Shown here: one piece after another, positions 1 to 7,609 of the stretch
Numbering within the stretch: the stretch's first letter is position 1
Layout of the letters: the number at the start of each line of letters is the position of its first letter
Source of the DNA: Limnohabitans sp.
GTDB lineage: Bacteria > Pseudomonadota > Gammaproteobacteria > Burkholderiales > Burkholderiaceae_C
Reading direction: 5' to 3'
Assembly (NCBI GenBank): GCA_030729445.1
Contig: JANQXJ010000179.1
Location: 1 to 17,380, forward strand
Length of the DNA stretch: 17,380 nucleotides
Made by a program: the position numbers and the translations under genes
Notes under the pieces: model-generated
Told to the model about the DNA's origin: nothing
Databases searched by the model: none
What the model saw: the letters and a program-made list of their open reading frames with translations, nothing else

Positions 1-1200
1 ACCGTCGTAATTGGCGGTGATGCTGCCCGCGCCGTAGTTCACCCGCTCGCCCACAGTCGCGTCGCCCAAATAGGCCAGGTGGTTGGCTTTGGCGCCTTGG
101 GCCAGGGTAGAGTTTTTGACTTCCACAAAGTTGCCGATATGCACTTCGGCTCCCAGTTGCGCACCGGGGCGCAGGCGGGCAAAGGGGCCAATGAGTGCGC
201 CCTCGCCCACGCTCACGCCGAGTTTTTCACCATCGATGTGGGTGAAGGGGTGGATGACCGCGCCGGCCGCGATGGTGCAGTTGGCAATGACGCAGTTGGC
301 AGCGATCTTCACGCCTTCGCCCAAAGACACGCTGCCTTCAAAAACACAGTTCACATCGATCTCGACGTCTTGTGCACAGACCAGTTGGCCCCGCAGGTCA
401 AAGCGGGCGGGGTCTTTCAAGCGCACGCCTTGTTCCATGAGGCGGTGGGCTTGGCGCAGTTGGTGTGCGCGTTCGAGCTCGGCCAGTTGCACCGGACTGT
501 TCACGCCTGCCACCTGCACAGGGTCGTTGATTTTGTGCGCCACCACCGGCACACCATCGGCCACAGCGAGCTTGACCACGTCGGTCAGGTAGTACTCGCC
601 TTGCACGTTCTGGTTGTCAATGCGGCCCAGCCAGCCCTTGAGCAGCCGAGCAGGCACGGCCATGATGCCGCTGTACACCTCGTGGATCTGGCGCTGGGCC
701 TCGGTGGCATCTTTGTGTTCGACGATGGCTTGCACCGCTTCACCCTGCCGAACGATGCGGCCGTAGCCCGTGGGGTCGGCCATGTCGATGGTGAGCAGCG
801 CCAGCTGCTGGCCGCCACATTGGGCGATCAGGGCTTGCAAAGTGTCGGCTTGGGTCAAGGGCACATCGCCCGACAACACCACCACCACGCCGTCGTCGGC
901 CAACACAGGCACAGCCTGCTGCACGGCATGGCCTGTGCCCAGCTGGGGCTCTTGGCGCACACACTGCACCGTCAGTGCTTGACCCGGAGCCAACACCACC
1001 GGCTCCACCTGATCGGCACCGTGCCCGGTGATGACCACGGCCGAGCGGGCATTCAATTGGGCTGCCGTGCCCAGCACATGCTGCACGAGCGGCATGCCCG
1101 CCAGGCGCTGGAGCACTTTGGGCAGGCGGCTTTTCATGCGGGTACCTTTTCCGGCAGCCATCACAACCACATCCACGGAAAAAGGAGGTTTCAAACTCAT
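1..1200 (-). CDS. glmU: Bifunctional UDP-GlcNAc pyrophosphorylase / GlcN-1-P acetyltransferase GlmU (3' end outside window)
   Basis: GlmU makes UDP-N-acetylglucosamine for peptidoglycan and LPS: the C-terminal domain acetylates glucosamine-1-phosphate and the N-terminal domain adds UMP. 400 codons are visible and the frame runs off the window start, so roughly the last 60-75 residues are missing. The N-terminal nucleotidyltransferase signature AAGKGTRMKS is at residues 15-24, and the left-handed beta-helix hexapeptide repeats begin near residue 250. The acetyltransferase catalytic His lies in NHLAYLGD (His374), followed by NYGAGSITANYDG at the window edge. The start at 1200 has a purine-rich AGAAAGA just upstream. 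An in-frame ATG at 1233 would add 11 residues (MPLKSCLRKIA) and cannot be excluded. The gene diverges from the lipoprotein pair at 1357. Identity is certain from the motifs and domain order. Confidence 0.97.
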   Translation of the reverse strand, partial: MSLKPPFSVDVVVMAAGKGTRMKSRLPKVLQRLAGMPLVQHVLGTAAQLNARSAVVITGHGADQVEPVVLAPGQALTVQCVRQEPQLGTGHAVQQAVPVLADDGVVVVLSGDVPLTQADTLQALIAQCGGQQLALLTIDMADPTGYGRIVRQGEAVQAIVEHKDATEAQRQIHEVYSGIMAVPARLLKGWLGRIDNQNVQGEYYLTDVVKLAVADGVPVVAHKINDPVQVAGVNSPVQLAELERAHQLRQAHRLMEQGVRLKDPARFDLRGQLVCAQDVEIDVNCVFEGSVSLGEGVKIAANCVIANCTIAAGAVIHPFTHIDGEKLGVSVGEGALIGPFARLRPGAQLGAEVHIGNFVEVKNSTLAQGAKANHLAYLGDATVGERVNYGAGSITANYDG

Positions 1201-1248
1201 GGCGATCTTTCTCAAACAGCTCTTCAGGGGCATCTTGCTTTGGGCAGC

Positions 1249-1254
1249 ATTATC
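1249..1254 (-). promoter_or_regulatory. Possible -10 element for glmU
   Basis: GATAAT on the minus strand, 48 nt before the 1200 start and 15 nt before the alternative ATG at 1233. It would start transcription near 1242. No convincing -35 hexamer is visible at 16-18 nt spacing, so this is a weak call. Confidence 0.3.
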
Positions 1255-1356
1255 GCCACACAGCGAGCACAACGGCTTGTTTGAGCCCGAGACGGCCCCG
1301 ACTTTGGCAATGGGTAGACAATGCCGACATCTTGAACCCTCATTTCGGAGCACGGC

Positions 1357-1881
1357 ATGCGTTCACTTTCCGGCACAACGGCACTGATGGCCCTGACTGG
1401 CTTTTTGGCCGGTTGTGGGGGCGGGGGCAGTGACGGAGGCACTCCTGCACCGACAATTTCCGTGACTTGCGACTCTGGCAATTTGTGGGCAGCGCAACCA
1501 TCGCTCAACGGCACACGCATTCCAGACAACTCTTCCCCCGGTATCACCGTCACTTGGGATAACCAAACTTGTTCAATCCAATCGCTGACCGCAGCCACAC
1601 TCGACGTTTGCCTGGACCACGTACAACCCACCGAGCTTTTGTGGACAGCTATTCGCCCAGCAACGGGCAGTTCACTGCCCGTCTCAGCACCGAAAAATTG
1701 GAACAGCACAGGCACCAGCTGTGACTCAGGGCAAGGAAAACTGCAGCGGATCGATCTTTTGCAGGCTGTACAAAGTGTTGGTGCAGCCCAGGGCAGTTGG
1801 AGTCTGCGTGTCAGTGATGGCAGCCCAGGCAACGAGGGCGCCTTGATTCAGTGGCGTGTGAAGTTGCAGGGGCTGCGTTGA
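1357..1881 (+). CDS. Small lipoprotein with a proprotein-convertase P-domain-like fold
   Basis: 174 aa, no recognised gene name. The N-terminus is a lipoprotein signal with lipobox LAGC and lipidated Cys20, followed by a Gly-rich linker (residues 21-28). The rest resembles a single P (Homo B) domain: the segment LDVCLDHVQPTELLW (82-96) matches the conserved strand that precedes the 'sP.Gt' part of that domain, and GSWSLRVSDGSPGNEGALIQ (146-165) matches its 'G.W.L.v.D....d.G.l..W' ending. Four Cys after the lipobox (38, 72, 85, 122) could form two periplasmic disulfides. P domains usually sit behind a subtilisin-like protease or in repeat proteins; here there is no catalytic domain. The SD CGGAG at 1346-1350, 6 nt before the ATG, fixes the start. 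The stop overlaps the next ATG by one base, so the two genes are probably translated together. The P-domain assignment is by eye. Confidence 0.72.
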   Translation: MRSLSGTTALMALTGFLAGCGGGGSDGGTPAPTISVTCDSGNLWAAQPSLNGTRIPDNSSPGITVTWDNQTCSIQSLTAATLDVCLDHVQPTELLWTAIRPATGSSLPVSAPKNWNSTGTSCDSGQGKLQRIDLLQAVQSVGAAQGSWSLRVSDGSPGNEGALIQWRVKLQGLR

Positions 1882-2729
1882 TGAACCGACTTTTTATCCT
1901 GTTGACCTTGCTGATTTTGCAGGGCTGCAGCGCCATCAAGCTCGGTTACCAGCAATTGCCCACACTGTCTTATTGGTGGCTCGACAACACGGTCTCGTTC
2001 AGCGGCAACCAGACGCCAGCAGCCAAGGAAGCAATTGACAAGCTTTACCAATGGCACCGCCGTGAAGAGCTACCCGCTTACGCAGCGCTGCTGCAACGCA
2101 CCGCCGAGATGAGCACTGGGCTGGTACAGCCCGAGCAACTTTGCCGTGTGGTAGTGGAGGTGCAAGCCCGGCTTGATACCCTGATGCGCCAGTCAGTCGC
2201 GCAGGCTGCGCCGGTGGCCATGGCGCTGGGGCCACGCCAGCTCAGCCACATGGCACGCCACTGGGAACAGCAAAACGAAGAGTGGGAAAAGGAGTGGCTG
2301 CAGGGCGATGCCGATGCCCGCATGGAGCGCCGCCTGGACAAGGCCATCAGCCGTTACAACTCTTTTTATGGCGAATTGAATGCGACTCAAATCGCCTTGG
2401 TCAAGACGCAACTGGCGCAGTCCCCATGGACGGCCGAATGGGGGCGGCGCGACCGCCAGCGCCGCCAGCAAGATTTGCTCTCGAGCCTGCAGCGCATCAC
2501 ACAAAACAACATGACGCAGGCTCAGGCCGAGGCACAGTTGTGGGGCGTGTGGCAGCGCTGGCTGCAGCCGCCCGATGCGGGGCAACGTGAGGTGGTGCAG
2601 ACCCTGTCGCAACGCGCTTGCGAAAACTTAGCGCAGCTGCACAACACCACCACGCCTGAGCAACGCCAGCGGGTGGCGAGGCGCTTGCGCTCTTACGAGC
2701 GGGACCTGCTGGACTTGAATCAACCCTGA
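1881..2729 (+). CDS. DUF6279-like lipoprotein
   Basis: 282 aa. It begins with a short lipoprotein signal, MNRLFILLTLLILQGC, with lipidated Cys16. The mature part starts with a pattern typical of DUF6279 lipoproteins (KLGYQQLPTLSYWWLD, then an acidic/amphipathic helical region with WHRREELPAYAALL near residues 58-71). The rest is rich in Gln, Arg, Glu and Leu and looks all-helical, with paired Trp motifs such as HWEQQNEEWEKEW. Function is unknown for the family. I start at the ATG at 1881 because it directly follows the lipobox rule and overlaps the previous stop (TGATG). An in-frame ATG at 1851 lies inside the upstream gene and would spoil the signal peptide. It is the second gene of a two-lipoprotein operon closed by the terminator at 2795-2826. 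Family call is moderately sure; lipoprotein nature is clear. Confidence 0.82.
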   Translation: MNRLFILLTLLILQGCSAIKLGYQQLPTLSYWWLDNTVSFSGNQTPAAKEAIDKLYQWHRREELPAYAALLQRTAEMSTGLVQPEQLCRVVVEVQARLDTLMRQSVAQAAPVAMALGPRQLSHMARHWEQQNEEWEKEWLQGDADARMERRLDKAISRYNSFYGELNATQIALVKTQLAQSPWTAEWGRRDRQRRQQDLLSSLQRITQNNMTQAQAEAQLWGVWQRWLQPPDAGQREVVQTLSQRACENLAQLHNTTTPEQRQRVARRLRSYERDLLDLNQP

Positions 2730-2794
2730 AGGCCCGCGCTCAAGGTCTGAAATTGGCACGGCGCCTGAAGGTCTGACGCCCTGGCAGCACCTAC

Positions 2795-2826
2795 AAAAAA
2801 CCCGCCTTGATGAGGCGGGTTTTTTT
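2795..2826. terminator. Bidirectional intrinsic terminator
   Basis: A perfect 12-bp stem (AAAAAACCCGCC at 2795-2806 with GGCGGGTTTTTT at 2814-2825) and a 7-nt loop. It has a T-run on both strands and sits between two convergent genes, so it can end both the lipoprotein operon (+) and the MBL-fold gene (-). Confidence 0.93.
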
Positions 2827-2844
2827 ATGGGGCTGCAGCGGGGT

Positions 2845-3858
2845 TCAGCTTTGCAGCGCTTTCCACATCTCCATGTCACGCTCGGCCGTCCAGATACGCG
2901 GGTTCTTGATGCCGCTGGCCTCGTCATAAGCGCGGGTCACGTCAAACGGCAGGCAGTGCTCGTAAATGAACACATGGCCAAACACAGGGTCCATGCTCTT
3001 ACGGGTGTGGGCCATGGCTGCTTTGAGGTCCATCTTGGCGGCCACGGCTTCTTTGCCCGCTTGGAACAGGGTGGTCACCCAGCGCTGGGTGTAGTCCAAA
3101 GCCTTGTTCACGTTGGCGTTGCCCTTCATGGCTTCGCCGCGGCCCGGCACGATGAATTCGGCATTCAGGGCACGCAGTGCTTCCAGCGTGGCAGGCCACT
3201 CTTGTAGTTGCGCGTCGCCCGTGTACACACCGGCTTCGTACTCGACCAAGTCACCCGAGAACAGCACTTTTTCTTCTTCCACCCAGGCAATCGTGTCGCC
3301 ACGGGTGTGGCCCGGGCCGGGGTGCCAGATCTGCACCACCACGCCGCCCAGGTTGATGCTGAGCTTGCCGGGGACTTCGCCTTTTGTCGGGTTGCCGCCA
3401 CCGACCACCATGGTCGGCCAGGTCAGGCCGGGAATGCTGTCCGCACCACGGAACAGGCGCGGAAAGCGTTCCATCTCGCTTTTCATGTCTTGTGCGCCGC
3501 GCTCTTTGATGAGGTCCAGAGTGCCTTCGCTGGCAATGATCTCGGTCGCGCCTTCGGCCGCGTAGGCGTAAGCACCCAAAACGCGCACCGCGTGGTAGTG
3601 GGTCAGCAGCACGTATTTGATGGGCAGGTCGCTGACGGTGCGGATCTTCTTGATCAGGTCTTGCGCCATGGCCGGGGTGGCGGTGGCGTCGCTGACCATG
3701 ATGAAGCGGTCACCAATGATCACGCCGGAGTTGGGGTCGCCCTCGGCGGTGTAGGCCCAGCAGTGCTCGCTGAGTTGCTCGAAAGTGATCTTCTTTTCAG
3801 TCAGGTCGGCCTGGCTGGCGAAGGCTTTGACAGGGGCATTGGTGGCTGCTTTGGACAT
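2845..3858 (-). CDS. MBL-fold (metallo-beta-lactamase superfamily) protein with altered metal-site residues
   Basis: About 337 aa with a clear MBL fold: LLTHYHAVRVLGA in the HxHxDH position, GPGHTRGDT with the third His, LFSGDLVEYE with the bridging Asp, and IVPGRGEAM where the last His is normally found. Counting from the ATG at 3864, His89, His91, His186 and Asp205 are kept. The usual Asp-His of HxHxDH is Val93-Arg94, and the last ligand His is Arg242. It should therefore bind at most a partial or different metal centre. No signal peptide is visible, so it is probably cytoplasmic. Substrate unknown. I chose the ATG at 3858 because GGAG is 8 nt before it but only 2 nt before the ATG at 3864; the longer form adds MS. 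It is a single gene with its own likely promoter (3889-3894), ending at the bidirectional terminator. The fold is certain, the activity is not. Confidence 0.92.
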   Translation of the reverse strand: MSKAATNAPVKAFASQADLTEKKITFEQLSEHCWAYTAEGDPNSGVIIGDRFIMVSDATATPAMAQDLIKKIRTVSDLPIKYVLLTHYHAVRVLGAYAYAAEGATEIIASEGTLDLIKERGAQDMKSEMERFPRLFRGADSIPGLTWPTMVVGGGNPTKGEVPGKLSINLGGVVVQIWHPGPGHTRGDTIAWVEEEKVLFSGDLVEYEAGVYTGDAQLQEWPATLEALRALNAEFIVPGRGEAMKGNANVNKALDYTQRWVTTLFQAGKEAVAAKMDLKAAMAHTRKSMDPVFGHVFIYEHCLPFDVTRAYDEASGIKNPRIWTAERDMEMWKALQS

Positions 3859-3888
3859 GGACATTTCTCCGGTCTGTGTAGTGTTGAG

Positions 3889-3894
3889 ATTTTA
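3889..3894 (-). promoter_or_regulatory. Probable -10 element for the MBL-fold gene
   Basis: TAAAAT on the minus strand, 30 nt upstream of the preferred ATG at 3858. This leaves a leader of about 24 nt that contains the GGAG ribosome site. The -35 region is not obvious. Confidence 0.4.
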
Positions 3895-3952
3895 CCTAAA
3901 CGAAATGCATTACGGATTGTTGAATTTCTAGGCCCGTGCGCCGGGCACATGT

Positions 3953-4993
3953 TTATGAAGTAAGCAGCGTCCGGATGGGTGCGGGCAGACCCAAATCTGG
4001 CCAGGCCTTGGCGTCGACCCACTGCCCTTCGCAACTCGGGTCGGACGGCGCTGAGCCGGTCATGCGCACCGGGTGCAAATGCAGGTCGCGGTGCGTGAGC
4101 ACATGCTTCCAGGGCGCAATGAACTCAGGCTGCGCCCCTTGTGGCCAAGCTGCGAGCAGCTGCGCTTCTGTCTCAAACACCGGCAAGCTGAACAAGCCCG
4201 CCCAAATGCCCGTGTCCGGCCGTTTTTGCAGCCACACCTGGCCCTGCGCGTTGACTGCCCACAGCAGCCACAATGTGGCGCTGCTGCGCTTGAGCTTGCG
4301 GGTTTTGACGGGATAGGCCAGCGGCTCGCCTTGTGCTTGGGCCTGGCACACGGTGCTGACGGGGCAGGCCTCGCACTGCGCTTTGCGCGGCAAACACACG
4401 GTGGCGCCCAGGTCCATCAGGGCCTGGGTGTAGCGCGGCATGTCGGCCGCGGGCTCAGGCAAGAGGTCTTGCGCCAGCGCCCACAGGGCTTTTTCGTTTT
4501 TGGCGACGGCCAGGTCTTCGCCGTAACCCAACACGCGGGTCAGAACACGCTTGACGTTGCCGTCCAAAATGGCGGCCCGCTCGTCAAAACAAAAGGCCGC
4601 AATCGCCGCTGCTGTCGACCTGCCAATGCCGGGCAGGGTTTGCAAGTCTTCGGCGCGGCGCGGAAAGGCGCCGCCAAAACGCCCCATCACCTCTTGGGCG
4701 CATTTGTGCAGGTTGCGGGCGCGGCTGTAGTAGCCTAAGCCGCTCCACAACGCCAGCACATCGTCTTGCGGCGCGGACGCCAAAGCCGCCACGTCCGGAA
4801 AGCGCCCCAAAAACCGGGGGAAGTAGTCCAGCACCGTGCTCACCTGCGTTTGCTGCAGCATGATCTCGGACAGCCAGACGCGGTAAGGGTCACGGGTGTT
4901 TTGCCACGGCAGGCCTTGGCGGCCGTGCAGGCGCTGCCAGTCCACCATGCGGCGGGCAAACCCTTCGGTCAAAGTCGTTATGGCTTTTGGCAT
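3953..4993 (-). CDS. mutY: Adenine DNA glycosylase MutY
   Basis: 346 aa. MutY removes adenine mispaired with 8-oxoguanine in the GO repair pathway. Visible parts: the catalytic Glu in WLSEIMLQQTQV (Glu43), the helix-hairpin-helix LPGIGRSTAAAI (120-131), the catalytic Asp in ILDGNVKRVLTR (Asp144), and a [4Fe-4S] site C-x6-C-x2-C-x5-C (Cys200, 207, 210, 216). A C-terminal NUDIX-like 8-oxoG recognition domain contains GIWAGLFSLP. I start at the ATG at 4993 (MPKAITTLTEGF), which overlaps the end of mutM by 16 nt. An in-frame ATG at 5062 would add 23 unrelated residues inside mutM. Length fits the family. The overlap implies translational coupling with mutM and joint production of the two glycosylases that act on the same lesion. 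A short GC hairpin follows the stop but lacks a T-run. Confidence 0.96.
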   Translation of the reverse strand: MPKAITTLTEGFARRMVDWQRLHGRQGLPWQNTRDPYRVWLSEIMLQQTQVSTVLDYFPRFLGRFPDVAALASAPQDDVLALWSGLGYYSRARNLHKCAQEVMGRFGGAFPRRAEDLQTLPGIGRSTAAAIAAFCFDERAAILDGNVKRVLTRVLGYGEDLAVAKNEKALWALAQDLLPEPAADMPRYTQALMDLGATVCLPRKAQCEACPVSTVCQAQAQGEPLAYPVKTRKLKRSSATLWLLWAVNAQGQVWLQKRPDTGIWAGLFSLPVFETEAQLLAAWPQGAQPEFIAPWKHVLTHRDLHLHPVRMTGSAPSDPSCEGQWVDAKAWPDLGLPAPIRTLLTS

Positions 4994-5793
4994 GTGGGGC
5001 AGTAAAAGGTGGTGCGCTGGCCTTGCAGCATCGATTTGACGGGGGTGGTGCACACCCGGCAAGGCTCGCCCGCGCGGCCGTACACCGCCGTTTCCAATTG
5101 AAAATAACCGGTGCGGCCCTCGGCGCTGACAAAATCCCTGAGCGAACTGCCCCCCTGCTCCACCGCACGGGTCAGCACCTGCACGATGGCCGCGTGCAGC
5201 CGTGCCACCCGGGGTTTGGACAAACGCGAGGCCTTGGTGGTGGGACGAATGCCCGCCATGAACAAGGCTTCGGAGGCATAAATGTTGCCCACGCCCACCA
5301 CCTCGTCACCCGCCAGCAGCACCTGTTTGATGGGCGACTGGCGTTTTTTGAGGGCTTGGGCAAAAGCCGCCGCATCGAACTGGGCGCTCAAAGGCTCCAC
5401 ACCCAAACGCCCCAGCAGCTTTTGCGCTTGGGGCGAATCTTCACTTGGCGCCCAAACCACCGCCCCAAAACGGCGCGGGTCGTGCAGGCGCAACACCCCA
5501 CGGTCGGTCACCAAGTCCATGTGGTCGTGCGGGCCAGATTCGGGTTGTGTGGGGGCAAAGTTCAGGCTGCCCGACATACCCAAATGGACAAGCAAAAGCC
5601 CCTGGTCCAGATCGAGCAACAGGTATTTGCCGCGCCTGCGCACGCCCCAAATTTGCCGCCCCACCAAGCTTGGGGCAGGCACGCCCAAAGGCCAGCGCAG
5701 GGGCTTGCCCATGTGCAGGGCAAGGATCTGGGCCGAGGCAATGCGGTCGGCAAAGCTGCGACGGGTGACTTCAACTTCGGGGAGTTCGGGCAT
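4978..5793 (-). CDS. mutM: Formamidopyrimidine-DNA glycosylase MutM (Fpg)
   Basis: 271 aa, the usual length for Fpg. It excises 8-oxoguanine and formamidopyrimidines and nicks the abasic site. The start must be the ATG at 5793 because the catalytic nucleophile is the N-terminal Pro exposed after Met removal (M-PELPEVEVTRRSF). An upstream in-frame ATG at 5826 would bury this Pro behind 11 extra residues. The catalytic Glu follows Pro directly, and a Lys-containing RRGKYLLLD (around residue 60) fits the DNA-contact loop. The C-terminal zinc finger is Cys245-x2-Cys248-x16-Cys265-x2-Cys268, with the conserved Arg260 in QGQRTTFYC. It is the first gene of a mutM-mutY operon and diverges from the TPR gene across 70 bp. 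A CATAAT at 5850-5855 may be its -10 box. Confidence 0.97.
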   Translation of the reverse strand: MPELPEVEVTRRSFADRIASAQILALHMGKPLRWPLGVPAPSLVGRQIWGVRRRGKYLLLDLDQGLLLVHLGMSGSLNFAPTQPESGPHDHMDLVTDRGVLRLHDPRRFGAVVWAPSEDSPQAQKLLGRLGVEPLSAQFDAAAFAQALKKRQSPIKQVLLAGDEVVGVGNIYASEALFMAGIRPTTKASRLSKPRVARLHAAIVQVLTRAVEQGGSSLRDFVSAEGRTGYFQLETAVYGRAGEPCRVCTTPVKSMLQGQRTTFYCPTCQKP

Positions 5794-5849
5794 GGGCTCT
5801 GGGGCAAAAAGGGACTTGGGCTGCATGGCACATGCCAGCGGGTGGCTGG

Positions 5850-5857
5850 ATTATGAT
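5850..5857. promoter_or_regulatory. Overlapping divergent -10 elements between mutM and the TPR gene
   Basis: The 8-bp stretch ATTATGAT reads as TATGAT on the plus strand (5852-5857), 6 nt before the TPR-gene ATG, and as CATAAT on the minus strand (5850-5855), 56 nt before the mutM ATG. Both fit the -10 consensus at 5 of 6 positions. No clear -35 is seen in either direction. Confidence 0.4.
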
Positions 5858-5863
5858 GAAGCC

Positions 5864-7609
5864 ATGAAATTCTGGTTTCGACTCGCCCTCATCTCCTCTT
5901 GCGTCTGGAGCGCTTGGGCGCAACCGGCCACGCCAGCCCAAGCGTCCACGGCCCCCACATCAGACAAAGCCCCACCGCCACAATCGGCGCTCGATGCGGC
6001 GCTGTTTTACCAGTTGTTGATGGGCGAGTTGAATGTGCGCAGCGGCTCGCCGGGCAGTGGTTTCTCGATCATTTTGGACGCGGCTCGCAAAACCCAAGAT
6101 CCAGCGCTGTTCCAGCGTGCCGTTGACTTGGCTTTGCAATCGCGCTCGGGTGAGTCGGCTTTGCAAGCGGCGCAAGCTTGGAAGAGCGCACTGCCCGGGT
6201 CAACAGAGGCCAACCGTTACGTCCTTCAAATTCTGTTGGCCTTGAACCGGGTGGACGAAGCGGGCAAAGCACTGAGCGTATCGATACAGGATCTCCCAGC
6301 GACCGAACAAAATGCAGCCATTGCATCGGTGCCCCGGGTGTTTGCCAGGGTGCAAGACAAAAAAACCGCCGCCGACACGGTCGAAAAAGCCCTGGCCGCG
6401 GCCCTGAAACAAAGCAGTACTGCGGCCGCCGCTTGGACCACCGTGGGCCGCATGCGACGCGAAGCCGGGCAACTGGCGCTGGCGGTAGAAGCCACGCGCC
6501 AGGGCCACGCGGCCGACGCCTTGGCCCCTGGCCCCCTGATTCTGGCGCTGAGCCTGGCCAGCGCGGCACCGACCGAGATCACGCCCTTGTTGGCCCAGGC
6601 CATGCAAGGCAACGTACAGCCTGAGTTGCGGTTGGGCTATGCCCGGTACCTGATCGGCCTGCCACAACAGGCCCAAGCCGTGCAACAACTCGCTCGCCTC
6701 AATGCGGAGCACCCCAGCTTTGCCGATGGTTGGTTGGTGCATGGTCTGCTGCTGCAGGAAACCGGGAAACTGGCCGAGGCCGAACAGAAACTGCGCCAAT
6801 ATGTGAGCCTGGCCCAAGCCAACCCCAACAAGGACAACCCAACGGGTCTGGCTGAAGCCCTCATGGCGCTGGCCCAGATGGCGCAGCGCCAAGGCCAACT
6901 GACCCAAGCCGAACAATGGCTGGCCCAAGTACCCGTCGAAGTCGATCCGATCAAGCTGGCCAGCCGCCGAGCCGACCTGCTTACCCAGCAAGGCCAATTC
7001 GATGAGGCCCGCCAAGTGCTGGCACAAATCAAAACCACCAACACCGAGCAAGCCACGCGCAAAACCTTGCTGCAGTCCATGTGGCTGCGTGAGAACAAAC
7101 AGGCAGATGAGGCTTACAACTTGCTCAAACAAGCCATGACGGAGCAGCCACAAAACACCGACTTGATGTCGGAGATGGCCATGGTGAGCGAAAAGCTCAA
7201 ACGCTTTGACGAGATGGAAAGCGTGCTGCGGGAGCTGATGCAACGCAAACCCGAAGACCCCCATGCTTTCAACGCTTTGGGTTATTCGCTGGCCGATCGC
7301 AGCGTCCGTCTCGACGAAGCCCGCCAACTCATCTCGCACGCCCTGAAGTTGGCCCCAGAAGATGCCTACATTCAGGACAGCCTGGGCTGGGTCGCCTACC
7401 GACAAGGGCGACATGCCGAGTCCTTGAAAATTTTGCAAGCCGCCTTCAAAGCCCGCCCCGACGCGGAAATTGCAGCCCATCTGGGCGAAGTGCTGTGGGT
7501 CATGGGCCAGCGCCAAGAGGCGGGTACAGTCTGGCGCGAAGGTTTGTTGCTCAAGGCTGACAACGACACTTTGGTCGAAACCATGAAGCGCTTTCAATTC
7601 AAGCCATGA
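5864..7609 (+). CDS. Exported tetratricopeptide-repeat protein
   Basis: 581 aa. The N-terminus MKFWFRLALISSCVWSAWA is a Sec signal peptide with a likely cleavage at AWA|QP, followed by an Ala/Pro/Thr-rich linker to about residue 45. The remainder is a solenoid of degenerate TPR helices, clearest at the C-terminus from about residue 466 (PHAFNALGYSLADRS, EDAYIQDSLGWVAYRQGRHA, EIAAHLGEVLWVMGQRQEA). This is the TPR protein commonly found immediately upstream of lolB in betaproteobacteria; a role in envelope assembly is plausible but unproven. The start at 5864 is set by the signal peptide: the frame is open much further upstream, but that part is antisense to mutM. Its stop overlaps the lolB ATG (ATGA), so they form an operon. 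No good ribosome site precedes the ATG; a -10-like TATGAT lies 6 nt before it. Confidence 0.9.
   Translation: MKFWFRLALISSCVWSAWAQPATPAQASTAPTSDKAPPPQSALDAALFYQLLMGELNVRSGSPGSGFSIILDAARKTQDPALFQRAVDLALQSRSGESALQAAQAWKSALPGSTEANRYVLQILLALNRVDEAGKALSVSIQDLPATEQNAAIASVPRVFARVQDKKTAADTVEKALAAALKQSSTAAAAWTTVGRMRREAGQLALAVEATRQGHAADALAPGPLILALSLASAAPTEITPLLAQAMQGNVQPELRLGYARYLIGLPQQAQAVQQLARLNAEHPSFADGWLVHGLLLQETGKLAEAEQKLRQYVSLAQANPNKDNPTGLAEALMALAQMAQRQGQLTQAEQWLAQVPVEVDPIKLASRRADLLTQQGQFDEARQVLAQIKTTNTEQATRKTLLQSMWLRENKQADEAYNLLKQAMTEQPQNTDLMSEMAMVSEKLKRFDEMESVLRELMQRKPEDPHAFNALGYSLADRSVRLDEARQLISHALKLAPEDAYIQDSLGWVAYRQGRHAESLKILQAAFKARPDAEIAAHLGEVLWVMGQRQEAGTVWREGLLLKADNDTLVETMKRFQFKP

Noticed and set aside
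79..1284. Long open frame antisense to glmU (401 codons)
   Set aside because: It mirrors glmU codon structure in GC-rich DNA, is rich in His/Gln with no family resemblance, and glmU on the other strand is certain.
3932..3946. GC hairpin (GCCCG/CGGGC) just after the mutY stop
   Set aside because: Only 5 bp and no T-run on the minus strand; not enough to call a terminator.
4994..5062. 23-residue N-terminal extension of MutY
   Set aside because: It lies wholly inside mutM, has no family similarity, and the ATG at 4993 gives the normal MutY N-terminus.
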